Source: Patescibacteria group bacterium (lineage in GTDB: Bacteria; Patescibacteriota; Patescibacteriia; UBA9934). Taken from it: DNA of 14,808 bases. The notes below the pieces were generated by a model. It saw only the letters and a program-made list of their open reading frames with translations. It was not told where the DNA came from and did not search any database. Location of the stretch: positions 1 through 14,808 of the forward strand of contig JAUPWK010000027.1 in the NCBI GenBank assembly GCA_030916555.1, given 5' to 3'. Position 1 is the stretch's first letter. The number at the start of each line of letters is the position of its first letter. Positions 5,675 to 12,872 of this stretch are shown here, piece by piece. The position numbers and the translations under genes were made by a program.

Positions 5675-7456
5675 ATGTCTCGTCCTCTTATTGAAGTTAA
5701 AGGTTTACGTAAAAGCTACGGCAAGCAGCTTGTTTTTGAGAACTTGTCGATTGTTATCTCTGAAGGCGAAAAGATCGCCTTGATTGGACGCAACGGAGCC
5801 GGCAAATCTACGCTTCTGAATATTCTCATGGGGCTTGAGGAAGCGGATGGTGGGGAGGTGAAGCTGTTGCCGTGGACTAGCCTTGGTATGGTGGCGCAGC
5901 ACGAAGTTTTACCTAATGATTTGACCACGGAAGCTTATCTTGAGGAGCGCGGTGGCAAAGCGGCTTGGGAGGTGCGCAAGTTGGCAGCCAGATTCGGTCT
6001 GGGTGCACCGGAACTGAGCAAGGCGCCAGGTGAACTTTCTGGTGGTTACCAGATGCGTGTGAAGATTATTGCCATGCTCCTCCGGGAGCCGAGCCTACTC
6101 TTACTTGATGAGCCGGTGAACTATCTCGACTTGTCGACACTTTTGTTACTGGAGCGGTTTCTGGCTGATTACGAAGGTAGCTTTATCATGACCGCACATG
6201 ATAGGGAGTTTTTGCAAAATACCTGTACGCATACGTTTGAAATCGAGCACGGTGAACTTACGGATTATAACGGTCCGGTGGAGGAATATTTTGCTTGGAA
6301 AGAAGAGCAGCGTCAGTTTCAACTGCGCACGAACAAGCGTTTAGCAAAAGAGATCGCTCATCATCAGGAATTCGTGGACCGCTTTCGCTTTAAGGCCAGC
6401 CAAGCTTCACGCGCACAAAGCAAAATCAAACATATTGCCAAATTGCGGAATCAAGTGAGTTCTTTAAAGGCCGATCTCTCCACGGCGCGCATCATGATTC
6501 CTACCCCGCATTTTATTGACGGGACGGCGGTGAGGGTGGAGAAGCTCACTATTGGTTATGCTGAAAAGGTTATTGCTACGGATATCTCTTTTGAACTACG
6601 CCGGGGAGCAAAAGTGGTGATTGCCGGAGAAAACGGAAGAGGAAAGTCGACGTTGTTAAAAACTCTGGCGGGAAAAATTCCTGCACTTGGTGGCACGTAT
6701 AAATGGTGGCATAACGCCAGCCTTGGGTATTACGATCAAAAAACCGACGCCACACTAACGCCCACAGATACCGTGCTTGGGTATCTGACGCGTATGGCGC
6801 CGGTTATGACTCCAGCAGAGAGAATCCTCATGATGGCCGGAAATTTCTTGTTTAAAAATGATGATCTTGAAAAGACGACAAGTGTTCTCTCCGGTGGTGA
6901 ACGCGCCAGGTTGTGTTTGGCTGGAATCTTGCTCAAAGAACACAACGTCCTTATGTTGGACGAGCCAACAAACCATTTGGATGTGGAAACTGCCGAAGCT
7001 TTAGCGCTAGCCCTTAAAGAGTACGGCGGCACGGTAATTTTTGTGTCACACGCACGTACATTTGTGAACGCGCTCGCGGAAGACATTTACGAAATCCGTA
7101 ATGGGAGTCTCAGGCATTACACTGGCACGTATGAAGATTACGTTAATGACTTGGCGCACGCGGTTGCTCCTGAACCAGAGGCTGAGACCGCTGCGGATCG
7201 AGCTGAGATGACAAAACTTAAAGCCGAGGCTCGTTTACTTTTGAAAGAGAAACAGCGCGCTCAAGATAAATTGACGACAATGATTGATAAGCTAGATAAA
7301 GAGAAGAGTAGTATCCTGGCATATTTTTTTGAAAACCCTACGGATTACGCCACTGAAAAATCTCGGCGATTGATTGAATTAAATGACGAACTTCTGCAAC
7401 AAGAAAAGGCCTGGCTTAAACTGCAAGAAGAGATTGAGCAATTGCGTAAAACGTAG
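5675..7456 (+). CDS. ABC-F family ATPase with Uup-like C-terminal coiled coil
   Basis: A soluble protein of 593 residues with two ATPase domains, of the type that binds the ribosome E site to rescue or adjust translation. Domain 1: Walker A GRNGAGKST (38-46), signature LSGGYQMR (121-128), Walker B LLLLDEP (141-147), H-loop TAHDREF (173-179). A helical linker rich in Lys/Arg/Gln (about 203-275) is the arm that reaches the ribosome in this family. Domain 2: Walker A GENGRGKST (318-326), signature LSGGERAR (405-412), Walker B LMLDEP (426-431) then TNHLD. A charged coiled coil (about 505-593) matches the Uup-type tail. Deviations: domain 1 has PVNYLD for PTNHLD, and domain 2 has SHARTF where SHDRxF is usual. 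I chose ATG 5675 because the upstream TTG (5648) lies in the terminator T tract. No Shine-Dalgarno site is seen. Confidence 0.93.
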   Translation: MSRPLIEVKGLRKSYGKQLVFENLSIVISEGEKIALIGRNGAGKSTLLNILMGLEEADGGEVKLLPWTSLGMVAQHEVLPNDLTTEAYLEERGGKAAWEVRKLAARFGLGAPELSKAPGELSGGYQMRVKIIAMLLREPSLLLLDEPVNYLDLSTLLLLERFLADYEGSFIMTAHDREFLQNTCTHTFEIEHGELTDYNGPVEEYFAWKEEQRQFQLRTNKRLAKEIAHHQEFVDRFRFKASQASRAQSKIKHIAKLRNQVSSLKADLSTARIMIPTPHFIDGTAVRVEKLTIGYAEKVIATDISFELRRGAKVVIAGENGRGKSTLLKTLAGKIPALGGTYKWWHNASLGYYDQKTDATLTPTDTVLGYLTRMAPVMTPAERILMMAGNFLFKNDDLEKTTSVLSGGERARLCLAGILLKEHNVLMLDEPTNHLDVETAEALALALKEYGGTVIFVSHARTFVNALAEDIYEIRNGSLRHYTGTYEDYVNDLAHAVAPEPEAETAADRAEMTKLKAEARLLLKEKQRAQDKLTTMIDKLDKEKSSILAYFFENPTDYATEKSRRLIELNDELLQQEKAWLKLQEEIEQLRKT

Positions 7457-7520
7457 TGTCAGTGGCGGCATGAGGAGAAATGTCGTATGCTTTTACTATA
7501 TTTCCTAATGTTTTGAAATT

Positions 7521-8177
7521 GTGAAGATTACTCCTCGCGTCATTTGGATAAGTTTAGCCATTGTTATCCTGGCTTTGGCGGCATGTTTACTCATGGTGGG
7601 GTATTGGCCATCCTTGGGCCATTTGGTGGGGTTAGGTACGCCACGTGACCTTGGAGTGACGTTTACTGAGGAAGACTACACAAATGCGCACACCAAGCTG
7701 TTTGGAAGCGATAATCCACTTGAGGTCTCAGATTCCTTTACGGATGCAGAAATGTCTGCCTTGCTGAATAGCTGCACGGGCGGCGCCTGTCTTTTGCGTG
7801 ATGTCCAGGTGCGGACGGATTCGAATGATCGGGTAGCTATTTCCGGATCAATCCAAAAGGACAAAATTTCCGAAGCTATGCTTGCAAATGGAGTTGATCC
7901 AGCGCTCAACTCTCTACTCCTCTATTTGCCGGCTGAGGCACCGTTCTACGCAGAGGTGGAGGTTCAAGGTCAGGACGATGTACTGGTGCTCGAACTCATG
8001 ACCGCACAGTTGTCAGGCTTCGGAATGCCAGCTGAGATCTTACGCGAAATCAACGCAGAGTTAAGTCAGAGTTTGAATGAATATTTGGCCGCTTTGCCCG
8101 GAACACAAATCACCAACATTCATGTTCAAAACGGAAGTATCCAATTGAACGCCGACCTATCTGAGATTCAGTTGTAA
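7521..8177 (+). CDS. Membrane-anchored extracytoplasmic protein, possibly YpmS/DUF2140-like
   Basis: 218 residues with one N-terminal hydrophobic segment (about 7-28) and a long extracytoplasmic domain. The segment contains LAAC ending at Cys22, which fits a lipobox, but the residues after it are still hydrophobic, so a plain signal anchor is as likely. The order of elements is FTDAEMSALLN (73-83), a beta hairpin (VQVRTDSNDRVAISGSI), hydrophobic strands (about 131-160), the helix MPAEILREINAELSQSLNEY and a final strand TNIHVQNGSIQLNADL. This recalls the YpmS/DUF2140 group of lipid-binding-like envelope proteins, a memory-based comparison at low confidence. Cys85 and Cys90 (CTGGAC) could form a disulfide. 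The start is GTG 7521; no Shine-Dalgarno site precedes it. It follows the ABC-F gene by 64 bases and ends in a strong terminator. Confidence 0.75.
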   Translation: MKITPRVIWISLAIVILALAACLLMVGYWPSLGHLVGLGTPRDLGVTFTEEDYTNAHTKLFGSDNPLEVSDSFTDAEMSALLNSCTGGACLLRDVQVRTDSNDRVAISGSIQKDKISEAMLANGVDPALNSLLLYLPAEAPFYAEVEVQGQDDVLVLELMTAQLSGFGMPAEILREINAELSQSLNEYLAALPGTQITNIHVQNGSIQLNADLSEIQL

Positions 8178-8181
8178 TTAA

Positions 8182-8209
8182 AAAATCCCCCTCACGTGAG
8201 GGGGATTTT
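8182..8209. terminator. Bidirectional intrinsic terminator between convergent genes
   Basis: AAAATCCCCCTCAC (8182-8195) and GTGAGGGGGATTTT (8196-8209) are perfect inverted arms of 14 bases with CACGTG at the centre as the loop. T runs follow on both strands, longer on the - strand (six T). It lies between the stop of the + gene (8177) and the stop of the - gene (8213). Confidence 0.92.
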
Positions 8210-8212
8210 ACT

Positions 8213-8707
8213 TTAGGCTGATTTTCGTTTCTCGCTTTCTTCAATTCCGTTTTCGGATTCGGCTTCAATCATACTGCGGAGTGCTGCTCGGCGAGCCTCT
8301 GCCATTTGGGCAGAGAGCACCATTGGTTCCTCTTCATCACCCTCTATTTCAAAGGCAGTATCAGCGACTCTTTCTTGGCCCTGTTCGAGCATTTTTTCAG
8401 CTCGATTTTTTGCCTCTAGACGAGCTGCTTTCTCTTGTGCCTGCTTTGCCTTTACGCGTTCAATGGTTTGCTGGATGTCATTGCTGCTTCCGGTGTTATA
8501 TTGCATCTCACCAGTTGGCGTTTGTTTGCCTTGGCGCGTCTCTTTGATGTGACTTGATCTGCTCCCAACGTTTTCACCAGTTTCGCCCATGTCTTCGAGT
8601 GACATGCCTTTGGAGCGTCCAAGATCAGCAACTTTCTTAGCTTCTCCAGCTAGGTATGCTTTACGACTCTCTGCACTACTTCCAAAACTTTCTACACCTC
8701 TTACCAT
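8213..8707 (-). CDS. Highly charged coiled-coil protein of unknown function
   Basis: 164 residues, family not recognised. There is no signal peptide, no membrane segment and no Cys. Residues 1-75 are polar and Gly/Ser-rich, likely disordered. About 76-115 is a strongly charged helix with coiled-coil character (ERVKAKQAQEKAARLEAKN). An acidic patch EGDEEEP (122-128) leads to another helix around LSAQMAEARRAALRSMIEAE (131-150). A structural, nucleic-acid-binding or protein-partner role cannot be told apart. It seems to be transcribed alone: its upstream - strand neighbour ends in a terminator (8782-8808), and its own 3' end meets the shared terminator at 8182-8209. The ATG at 8707 has no Shine-Dalgarno site. 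It could be a lineage-specific gene. Confidence 0.72.
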   Translation of the reverse strand: MVRGVESFGSSAESRKAYLAGEAKKVADLGRSKGMSLEDMGETGENVGSRSSHIKETRQGKQTPTGEMQYNTGSSNDIQQTIERVKAKQAQEKAARLEAKNRAEKMLEQGQERVADTAFEIEGDEEEPMVLSAQMAEARRAALRSMIEAESENGIEESEKRKSA

Positions 8708-8781
8708 AAAATAGAGTTAAGAATTGCCTATAATTTACCATGAATACTCCCAGATTCATTTGATCTGTACACAGTAAATAA

Positions 8782-8808
8782 AAAACCCGAGCACAAGGCT
8801 CGGGTTTT
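8782..8808 (-). terminator. Intrinsic terminator of the second sigma module
   Basis: AAAACCCGAGC (8782-8792) pairs perfectly with GCTCGGGTTTT (8798-8808) around a 5-base loop. Read on the - strand, the stem is followed by TTATTTA after four paired T bases. It begins 3 bases beyond the stop of the 492-residue membrane protein. Confidence 0.9.
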
Positions 8809-8810
8809 GG

Positions 8811-10289
8811 CTATTCAGCCATTTTTACATTTTCGTTGTAGATGGTGATTGGTGGCTGCGCACGAGCTTCATCAATAACGCTTTGTACAAGAGGAATAAC
8901 GATGTGGTCACTGTAGACTGGGTCTGTATCAGAGTTTTTGGTTACGGGGAAGCTGAGCGCTGGGATGAACAGAAGCTCAGAATTGTTGTTCGTATAGGTG
9001 TAGTGGCTGGTAAGGATGACCTCAGGAGTTCCAAGTTCAATCTCGACGGTTTTCGTCACGCCTTCCATGGGGTAGTAGTAAAGCCCGCCATGTGATGCAA
9101 GATTTAAGATTTCGGCACTATCACGTTCGAGCTCATAACTTGATTTGTCGTAGGTACTAGCTACATTGATGGTCAGACTGACGACAGCCTTGGTGCGCAT
9201 GTTGACCATGGCAAACAGGCCATAAGCAGATCCGTCGCCGTTATAGGCAGGTTGACCCTCAAGGAGAAGCGGGTAGGTGATGTTGACGGTATCAGGGATA
9301 TAGCGCATGCCGACAGGTTGTGAGAGTGCGTAAACAACCCCACGATCGTCAACTACGGGAGCGCCAAAACCTGTTGTATCAATATCATAGTCGGCGAGGA
9401 ACTTGTTGGTTGTAGCGATAGCATCTTCATTGCTCATGATGTCACTTTCAGTGAGAGGAATGTAATCGCCGCTAGAATAGCCCCAAAGTCCCTGATTGCC
9501 GTTAATTGAGATAACGCCATTCTCGGGATCAACATAAATGGTGTAGCCGTTATCAGCATCTTGCTTTACGTTAAAGGTCTGCAGCTTTGCACCTTTAAAG
9601 GCACTGATATTAAGCGGCCCAAAGGTGTCGCGAGTAAGATCTTTGCCAGAATTTCCGATATTGAGACCACCCGTTTTTTTGTAGACAGCATCAGATACAC
9701 CGCTCAAGTCGAGCGCCTCTCCCTTATACGTGTATACGTATTCAATAACATCTCCGTAGTAGGGGTCAATTGGCATGCCTGGGGCCATGAGTTTTGTGTC
9801 GCTCGTTGGGGCTGGGACGGCACTGGCGGCTGTACCGCCGCCACCCATGCCAACGGTGGTTGATGAACGTTCGCTTAAGGCTCCATTGGCTGAGCTGGCG
9901 TCACTGCTTAAAGTGCCAAAGGCGGCCTGGCCAAGGTTAGTAATCTTTGGGAGTCCTGACAATGAACTGAGCGAGAAATCTGAAAGACCCGTGCTTGATT
10001 GAGAGAGTTTATACGTCACTGGTACTGCAATGAGTAACGTAATCAAGCCGCCAAGACCGGCAAAGGCGAATTTGTGAAAGGCAGGAGATGACATAGCGAG
10101 TGATGAAGAATGAGATGAAGGTGTAAGCAGTTTACGACGTAATTCTGCGGTGAAGTTGGCGTCTAAAGGTGTTTCTGGCTTTAGTTTGAGCAAGGCTTCA
10201 AGTACGGGGAGAAGCTCTGCCTCTTGGGCTTCGAGACTTGGATCGAGCGTGTACAGGTCTTTGAGTATGTCTTTTAGTTTAGGATCCAT
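8811..10289 (-). CDS. Single-TM protein with large ectodomain, likely anti-sigma partner
   Basis: 492 residues in three parts. Residues 1-70 are cytoplasmic and mostly helical (MDPKLKDILKDLYTLDP, then VLEALLKLKPETPLDANF). One membrane span covers about 74-95 (FAFAGLGGLITLLIAVPVTY). An outer domain of nearly 400 residues begins with a low-complexity Ser/Gly/Ala linker (about 97-165). It continues as a Tyr- and Asn-rich, beta-type region with YYGDVIEYVYTYKG, YTIYVDPENGVISING and SYELERDSAEILNLA. Gene order and topology fit a transmembrane anti-sigma factor: its start codon overlaps the end of the ECF sigma gene by 11 bases, and a short inner domain is joined to an outer sensor. I cannot assign the inner domain to a named anti-sigma family, and no zinc-binding HxxxCxxC is present. 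It is the last gene before the terminator. The ATG at 10289 has no Shine-Dalgarno site, so coupling to the sigma gene is likely. Confidence 0.85.
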   Translation of the reverse strand: MDPKLKDILKDLYTLDPSLEAQEAELLPVLEALLKLKPETPLDANFTAELRRKLLTPSSHSSSLAMSSPAFHKFAFAGLGGLITLLIAVPVTYKLSQSSTGLSDFSLSSLSGLPKITNLGQAAFGTLSSDASSANGALSERSSTTVGMGGGGTAASAVPAPTSDTKLMAPGMPIDPYYGDVIEYVYTYKGEALDLSGVSDAVYKKTGGLNIGNSGKDLTRDTFGPLNISAFKGAKLQTFNVKQDADNGYTIYVDPENGVISINGNQGLWGYSSGDYIPLTESDIMSNEDAIATTNKFLADYDIDTTGFGAPVVDDRGVVYALSQPVGMRYIPDTVNITYPLLLEGQPAYNGDGSAYGLFAMVNMRTKAVVSLTINVASTYDKSSYELERDSAEILNLASHGGLYYYPMEGVTKTVEIELGTPEVILTSHYTYTNNNSELLFIPALSFPVTKNSDTDPVYSDHIVIPLVQSVIDEARAQPPITIYNENVKMAE

Positions 10290-10866
10290 ATGGGGAAGAA
10301 AGATGGGGGAGATACATGAGGGTGAGAATAAGGATACTGGTGAGGGCGAGACGGAGTTCCTTGATGGATCGGGAATACATCATTTTGCAGTTGTCTTCAG
10401 TTTTGCCCACCGCAGCGGCAATGGTTTTGTATGGCAACTCTTGCCAGACTCGCATGAGAATAATGTCGCGTTTGATTGAGGGGAGTGATTTGAGGTAGGT
10501 CTGAATCTTCTCAAGTTGGAGATGGTGTTCTGTGTCCTCCATAATGTGAGCGTGGCTCGGAAGATCAAAAGCGTCATCAATGGAGTCATTTGGTCTGATT
10601 GAGCGGTAATGATCAATGACCGTGTTTCTCGCAATGGCGTAGAGCCAACCCGCAAACGAACCTTGTTCCGTTTGGGTGTACTTTTTGAGATTACGGAGCG
10701 CCTTCATGAAGACGATGCTTGTAAGATCCTCGGCGGTTTCTCTTTGTGAAGTTTTGTAATAAATAAAGGTGTAGAGTTTTTCTGCATACACGTCATAAAG
10801 TTCGCCAAAAGCTTGGCGATCCCCATTTTGACTGGCATGGATGAGCTCGTCCTCGGTTCTTAGCAT
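10279..10866 (-). CDS. ECF-type RNA polymerase sigma factor with hydrophobic C-terminal tail
   Basis: 195 residues. Region 2 covers about 8-88, including AFGELYDVYAEKLYTFIYYKT, the core-binding TAEDLTSIVFMKALRNL and the -10 recognition part GSFAGWLYAIARNTVIDHYRS. Region 4 covers about 118-172, with LPSIKRDIILMRVWQELPYKTIAAAVGKTEDNCK as the helix-turn-helix. After the normal end of region 4 a hydrophobic tail remains (ALTSILILTLMYLPHL, 174-189), which is not usual for ECF factors. The frame stays open well upstream, but the ATG at 10866 is preferred: it has GGAG 5 bases before it and begins the conserved domain. The gene overlaps its presumed anti-sigma partner by 11 bases. It differs clearly in sequence from the sigma factor at 228-788, so the two should serve separate regulons. 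Confidence 0.93.
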   Translation of the reverse strand: MLRTEDELIHASQNGDRQAFGELYDVYAEKLYTFIYYKTSQRETAEDLTSIVFMKALRNLKKYTQTEQGSFAGWLYAIARNTVIDHYRSIRPNDSIDDAFDLPSHAHIMEDTEHHLQLEKIQTYLKSLPSIKRDIILMRVWQELPYKTIAAAVGKTEDNCKMMYSRSIKELRLALTSILILTLMYLPHLSSPYGS

Positions 10867-10937
10867 AGGTACTCCACACCATGATAAACGATAGACAGGA
10901 AGAAAGGTAACGTGTAAGCTTTTATTCGGCCAATCTT

Positions 10938-10942
10938 GGAGG
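10938..10942 (+). promoter_or_regulatory. Strong Shine-Dalgarno site of the 62-codon gene
   Basis: GGAGG lies 7 bases before the ATG at 10950. It is the best ribosome-binding site in the window and fixes the start of this small gene; most other starts here have none. Confidence 0.75.
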
Positions 10943-10949
10943 AAAGAAG

Positions 10950-11138
10950 ATGCCAACGCAACAAGCAAAAGAACACATGGAGGAGCCGAAAACCGATGAC
11001 CGAAAGCCAAGGGCGAAGGCGCGGCCTGAGCGTCTGCCCGTATACGTGGGCGACTCCACCTTTGGCGGCGTGTTCCAGCGCCCCGACGAGTCCAACGCGG
11101 AATTCGCGTACCGCCAGGACTTTTTGAGCAACTGGTGA
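10950..11138 (+). CDS. Small charged protein (62 residues), unknown function
   Basis: Family not recognised. Support for a real gene: an excellent Shine-Dalgarno site, a strong terminator 22 bases after the TGA stop, and non-random codon use, with 29 of the last 33 sense codons ending in G or C. The N-terminal half (1-30) is hydrophilic and basic (KTDDRKPRAKARPER). The C-terminal half is compact and rich in aromatic residues (VYVGDSTFGGVF, FAYRQDFLSNW), ending in Trp. No Cys, signal peptide or membrane span. The GC-rich third positions differ from the flanking genes and could mean high expression or a different origin. A weak promoter (TAGACA 10892-10897, 17 bases, TAAGCT 10915-10920) could drive it. 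It diverges from the second sigma gene. An overlapping open frame starting at 10936 has no such support. Confidence 0.7.
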   Translation: MPTQQAKEHMEEPKTDDRKPRAKARPERLPVYVGDSTFGGVFQRPDESNAEFAYRQDFLSNW

Positions 11139-11160
11139 GCGCCGCTTGTGATCGTTTTAC

Positions 11161-11190
11161 ACCCCGTGGACCGTGCCACGGGGTTTTCTT
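11161..11190 (+). terminator. Intrinsic terminator of the 62-codon gene
   Basis: ACCCCGTGG (11161-11169) pairs perfectly with CCACGGGGT (11176-11184) around a 6-base loop, followed by a T-rich tract. It separates the small gene from the exporter operon. Confidence 0.92.
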
Positions 11191-11221
11191 TTACTTGGGT
11201 TTACGGTATGGTCGGGCCTGT

Positions 11222-12118
11222 ATGATTCCACTTCACGTTCAGGCGGTTAGTAAAACTTTTCACCCTCCCAAGCGTCCAAAGGTTGAGGCGCTTAAGAACG
11301 TTTCCTTGAAACTGGAAGCTGGAAAAATTCATGGTTTACTTGGACCAAATGGGGCTGGTAAATCGACCCTGATTGGTATGATCAGCGGCACCCTGATTCC
11401 GGATGTTGGAAGTATTGAAATCTTTGGCGTCGATATTTTGAAGCAGGTCCGTAACGCAAAAATGCTCATGGGTGTTGTGCCGCAGGAGATCACGGTTGAA
11501 ATGGCGTTTACGGTGCGTGAGGTTTTGTACTATTTTTCTGGCATGTACGGAGTGCCTGTCAAAGAACGGAATCCGCGGATTGATGCTGTGCTGGCAGAGC
11601 TTGATTTAACGGACAAGGCAGAAGAGCGCGCGCGGAATTTGTCAGGAGGTATGAAGCGGCGCTTGATGATTGCAAAAGCAATTTTACATAAGCCGAAGTT
11701 TCTTATTTTAGATGAGCCAACCGCAGGTGTAGATGTGGCCTTGCGACAGCGTATTTGGCAACTGGTTCGGCGTTTGAATGCAGAAGGCACGACGATTTTG
11801 TTTACCACGCACTATTTGGAAGAAGCCGAGCAGCTGTGTGACAGCATCACGCTTATTAATCATGGCAAAGTGATCCGTGAAGGGAATTTGAAGGAGCTTC
11901 AAAAAGAATTTGCGCAGAACACCATTCACTTTGAATTGTTCGACACCAGTGTGGAGCACCTGCCAAAGGTGAAGGCGGTGGGGGTTGAATTTGAATATCC
12001 GCTCGTTGATCTTGAAGCCGATATGCACGCCATCACTTCTCATTACAACGGCAATTTAAAATCGATAAAGTCCGGAGCCGCTTCTTTAGAGACGATTTTC
12101 CTTGAATTGACGAAATAA
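11222..12118 (+). CDS. ABC-2 type exporter, ATP-binding protein (YadG-like)
   Basis: 298 residues. This is the cytoplasmic ATPase subunit that powers export through the permease encoded next. Motifs: Walker A GPNGAGKST (41-49), Q-loop at Q88 (VVPQE), signature LSGGMKRR (140-147), Walker B LILDEP (161-166), D-loop AGVD (168-171), H-loop H197 (FTTHYLEEAEQLCD). After the ATPase core (about 5-220) a C-terminal domain of about 75 residues remains, as in CcmA/YadG/DrrA-type proteins. The substrate cannot be told from sequence; relatives export drugs, polysaccharides or lipids. I chose ATG 11222 because the longer open frame runs back through the terminator at 11161-11190. TATGGT (11207-11212) is a possible -10 element 9 bases before the start, with no good -35 box. 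The permease follows after 1 base. Confidence 0.93.
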   Translation: MIPLHVQAVSKTFHPPKRPKVEALKNVSLKLEAGKIHGLLGPNGAGKSTLIGMISGTLIPDVGSIEIFGVDILKQVRNAKMLMGVVPQEITVEMAFTVREVLYYFSGMYGVPVKERNPRIDAVLAELDLTDKAEERARNLSGGMKRRLMIAKAILHKPKFLILDEPTAGVDVALRQRIWQLVRRLNAEGTTILFTTHYLEEAEQLCDSITLINHGKVIREGNLKELQKEFAQNTIHFELFDTSVEHLPKVKAVGVEFEYPLVDLEADMHAITSHYNGNLKSIKSGAASLETIFLELTK

Positions 12119-12119
12119 T

Positions 12120-12869
12120 ATGACGTACATGTGGGCGCTGTATGCGCGTGAGGTTAAGCGTTTCCAGAAGTTGTGGATGGACACTGTTTTTAGCCCGATC
12201 GTGTCTACCGTGTTGTATCTGTCAGTGTTTGGAATTGTGGCCGGAGGTCAGATGGTGGGAGATGTGAACTACTTGTTGTTTATCTATACCGGATTGTTGG
12301 CCATGAATATGGTCAATAGCAGTTTTTCTAATCCTACCTTTGCTTTGATTATCGCCAAGAACACAGGCTCGATTATGGATTTGCAGTTAGTCCCTGTGCA
12401 ACCGTGGGGGATTGGGATTGCTTATGCACTAGCTGCTGTTACGCGTGCGTTTATCACGATTGTGATTGCCGTTTTGTTTACGGGTTGGTTTATTCCGGGA
12501 TTGTCTCTTGAGCACCCACTTTTGCTCTTGCTTGGCATGGTGCTCACCGGGCTTGAGTTTGGCATGCTCGGCGTGGTGTTTGGTATGTGGTCCAAGGGTT
12601 TTGAGTCACTTACCTTTATGACCACGTTCATCATGCAGCCGATGATCTTCCTGGCCGGTGTGTTTTATCCGATTGCCACTTTGCCAGCTCCTTGGGATAC
12701 GGTCAGCATGTTTAACCCGCTGCATCACAACATTAACCTACTCCGTTTTGCAGTTACGGGGTATTCAGATGGCAACCCATGGCTGTCTTTAGCTGTGGTG
12801 ACTGTACTTGGCTTGATGCTATTTGCTGGAATGCATGTCAGTACAGCGCGCAAAATTCGGTCCCTCTAA
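12120..12869 (+). CDS. ABC-2 type exporter, permease (YadH/NodJ-like)
   Basis: 249 residues, the membrane partner of the ATPase before it. Six likely membrane spans lie at about 22-42, 50-75, 100-125, 133-157, 165-188 and 221-240. The amphipathic N-terminal helix (WALYAREVKRFQKLW), the ELLVAP-like coupling region (DLQLVPVQPWGIGI, 87-100) and the GVFYPIATLPAPW segment (180-192) followed by FNPLHHNINLLR are typical ABC-2/YadH features. The start lies 1 base after the ATPase stop with no Shine-Dalgarno site, so translation is probably coupled. Two copies would pair with two ATPase subunits. No terminator follows: the stop is 3 bases from the convergent glmS stop. Confidence 0.92.
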   Translation: MTYMWALYAREVKRFQKLWMDTVFSPIVSTVLYLSVFGIVAGGQMVGDVNYLLFIYTGLLAMNMVNSSFSNPTFALIIAKNTGSIMDLQLVPVQPWGIGIAYALAAVTRAFITIVIAVLFTGWFIPGLSLEHPLLLLLGMVLTGLEFGMLGVVFGMWSKGFESLTFMTTFIMQPMIFLAGVFYPIATLPAPWDTVSMFNPLHHNINLLRFAVTGYSDGNPWLSLAVVTVLGLMLFAGMHVSTARKIRSL

Positions 12870-12872
12870 GGT

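Noticed and set aside
8729..8742. Perfect TATAAT on the + strand 5 bases before an ATG (8740)
   Set aside because: No -35 box lies upstream, and the ATG opens only a 7-codon frame; no gene follows on this strand.
9561..9863. + strand open frame of 100 codons inside the 492-residue membrane protein gene
   Set aside because: Antisense shadow of a gene supported by sigma-operon context, with no own signals.
10867..10949. Promoter for the second sigma gene (TATCAT at 10886-10881 on -)
   Set aside because: The -10 matches well, but no -35 box is at the right distance, and the Shine-Dalgarno site would lie at the very 5' end of the RNA; not firm enough to list.
10867..11010. Extended N-terminus of the second sigma factor
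   Set aside because: It would run through the divergent promoter region and the start of the 62-codon gene; ATG 10866 has a Shine-Dalgarno site.
11135..11221. Longer N-terminus of the ABC exporter ATPase starting at GTG 11135
   Set aside because: The extension translates the terminator hairpin of the preceding gene; the ATPase fold begins normally from ATG 11222.
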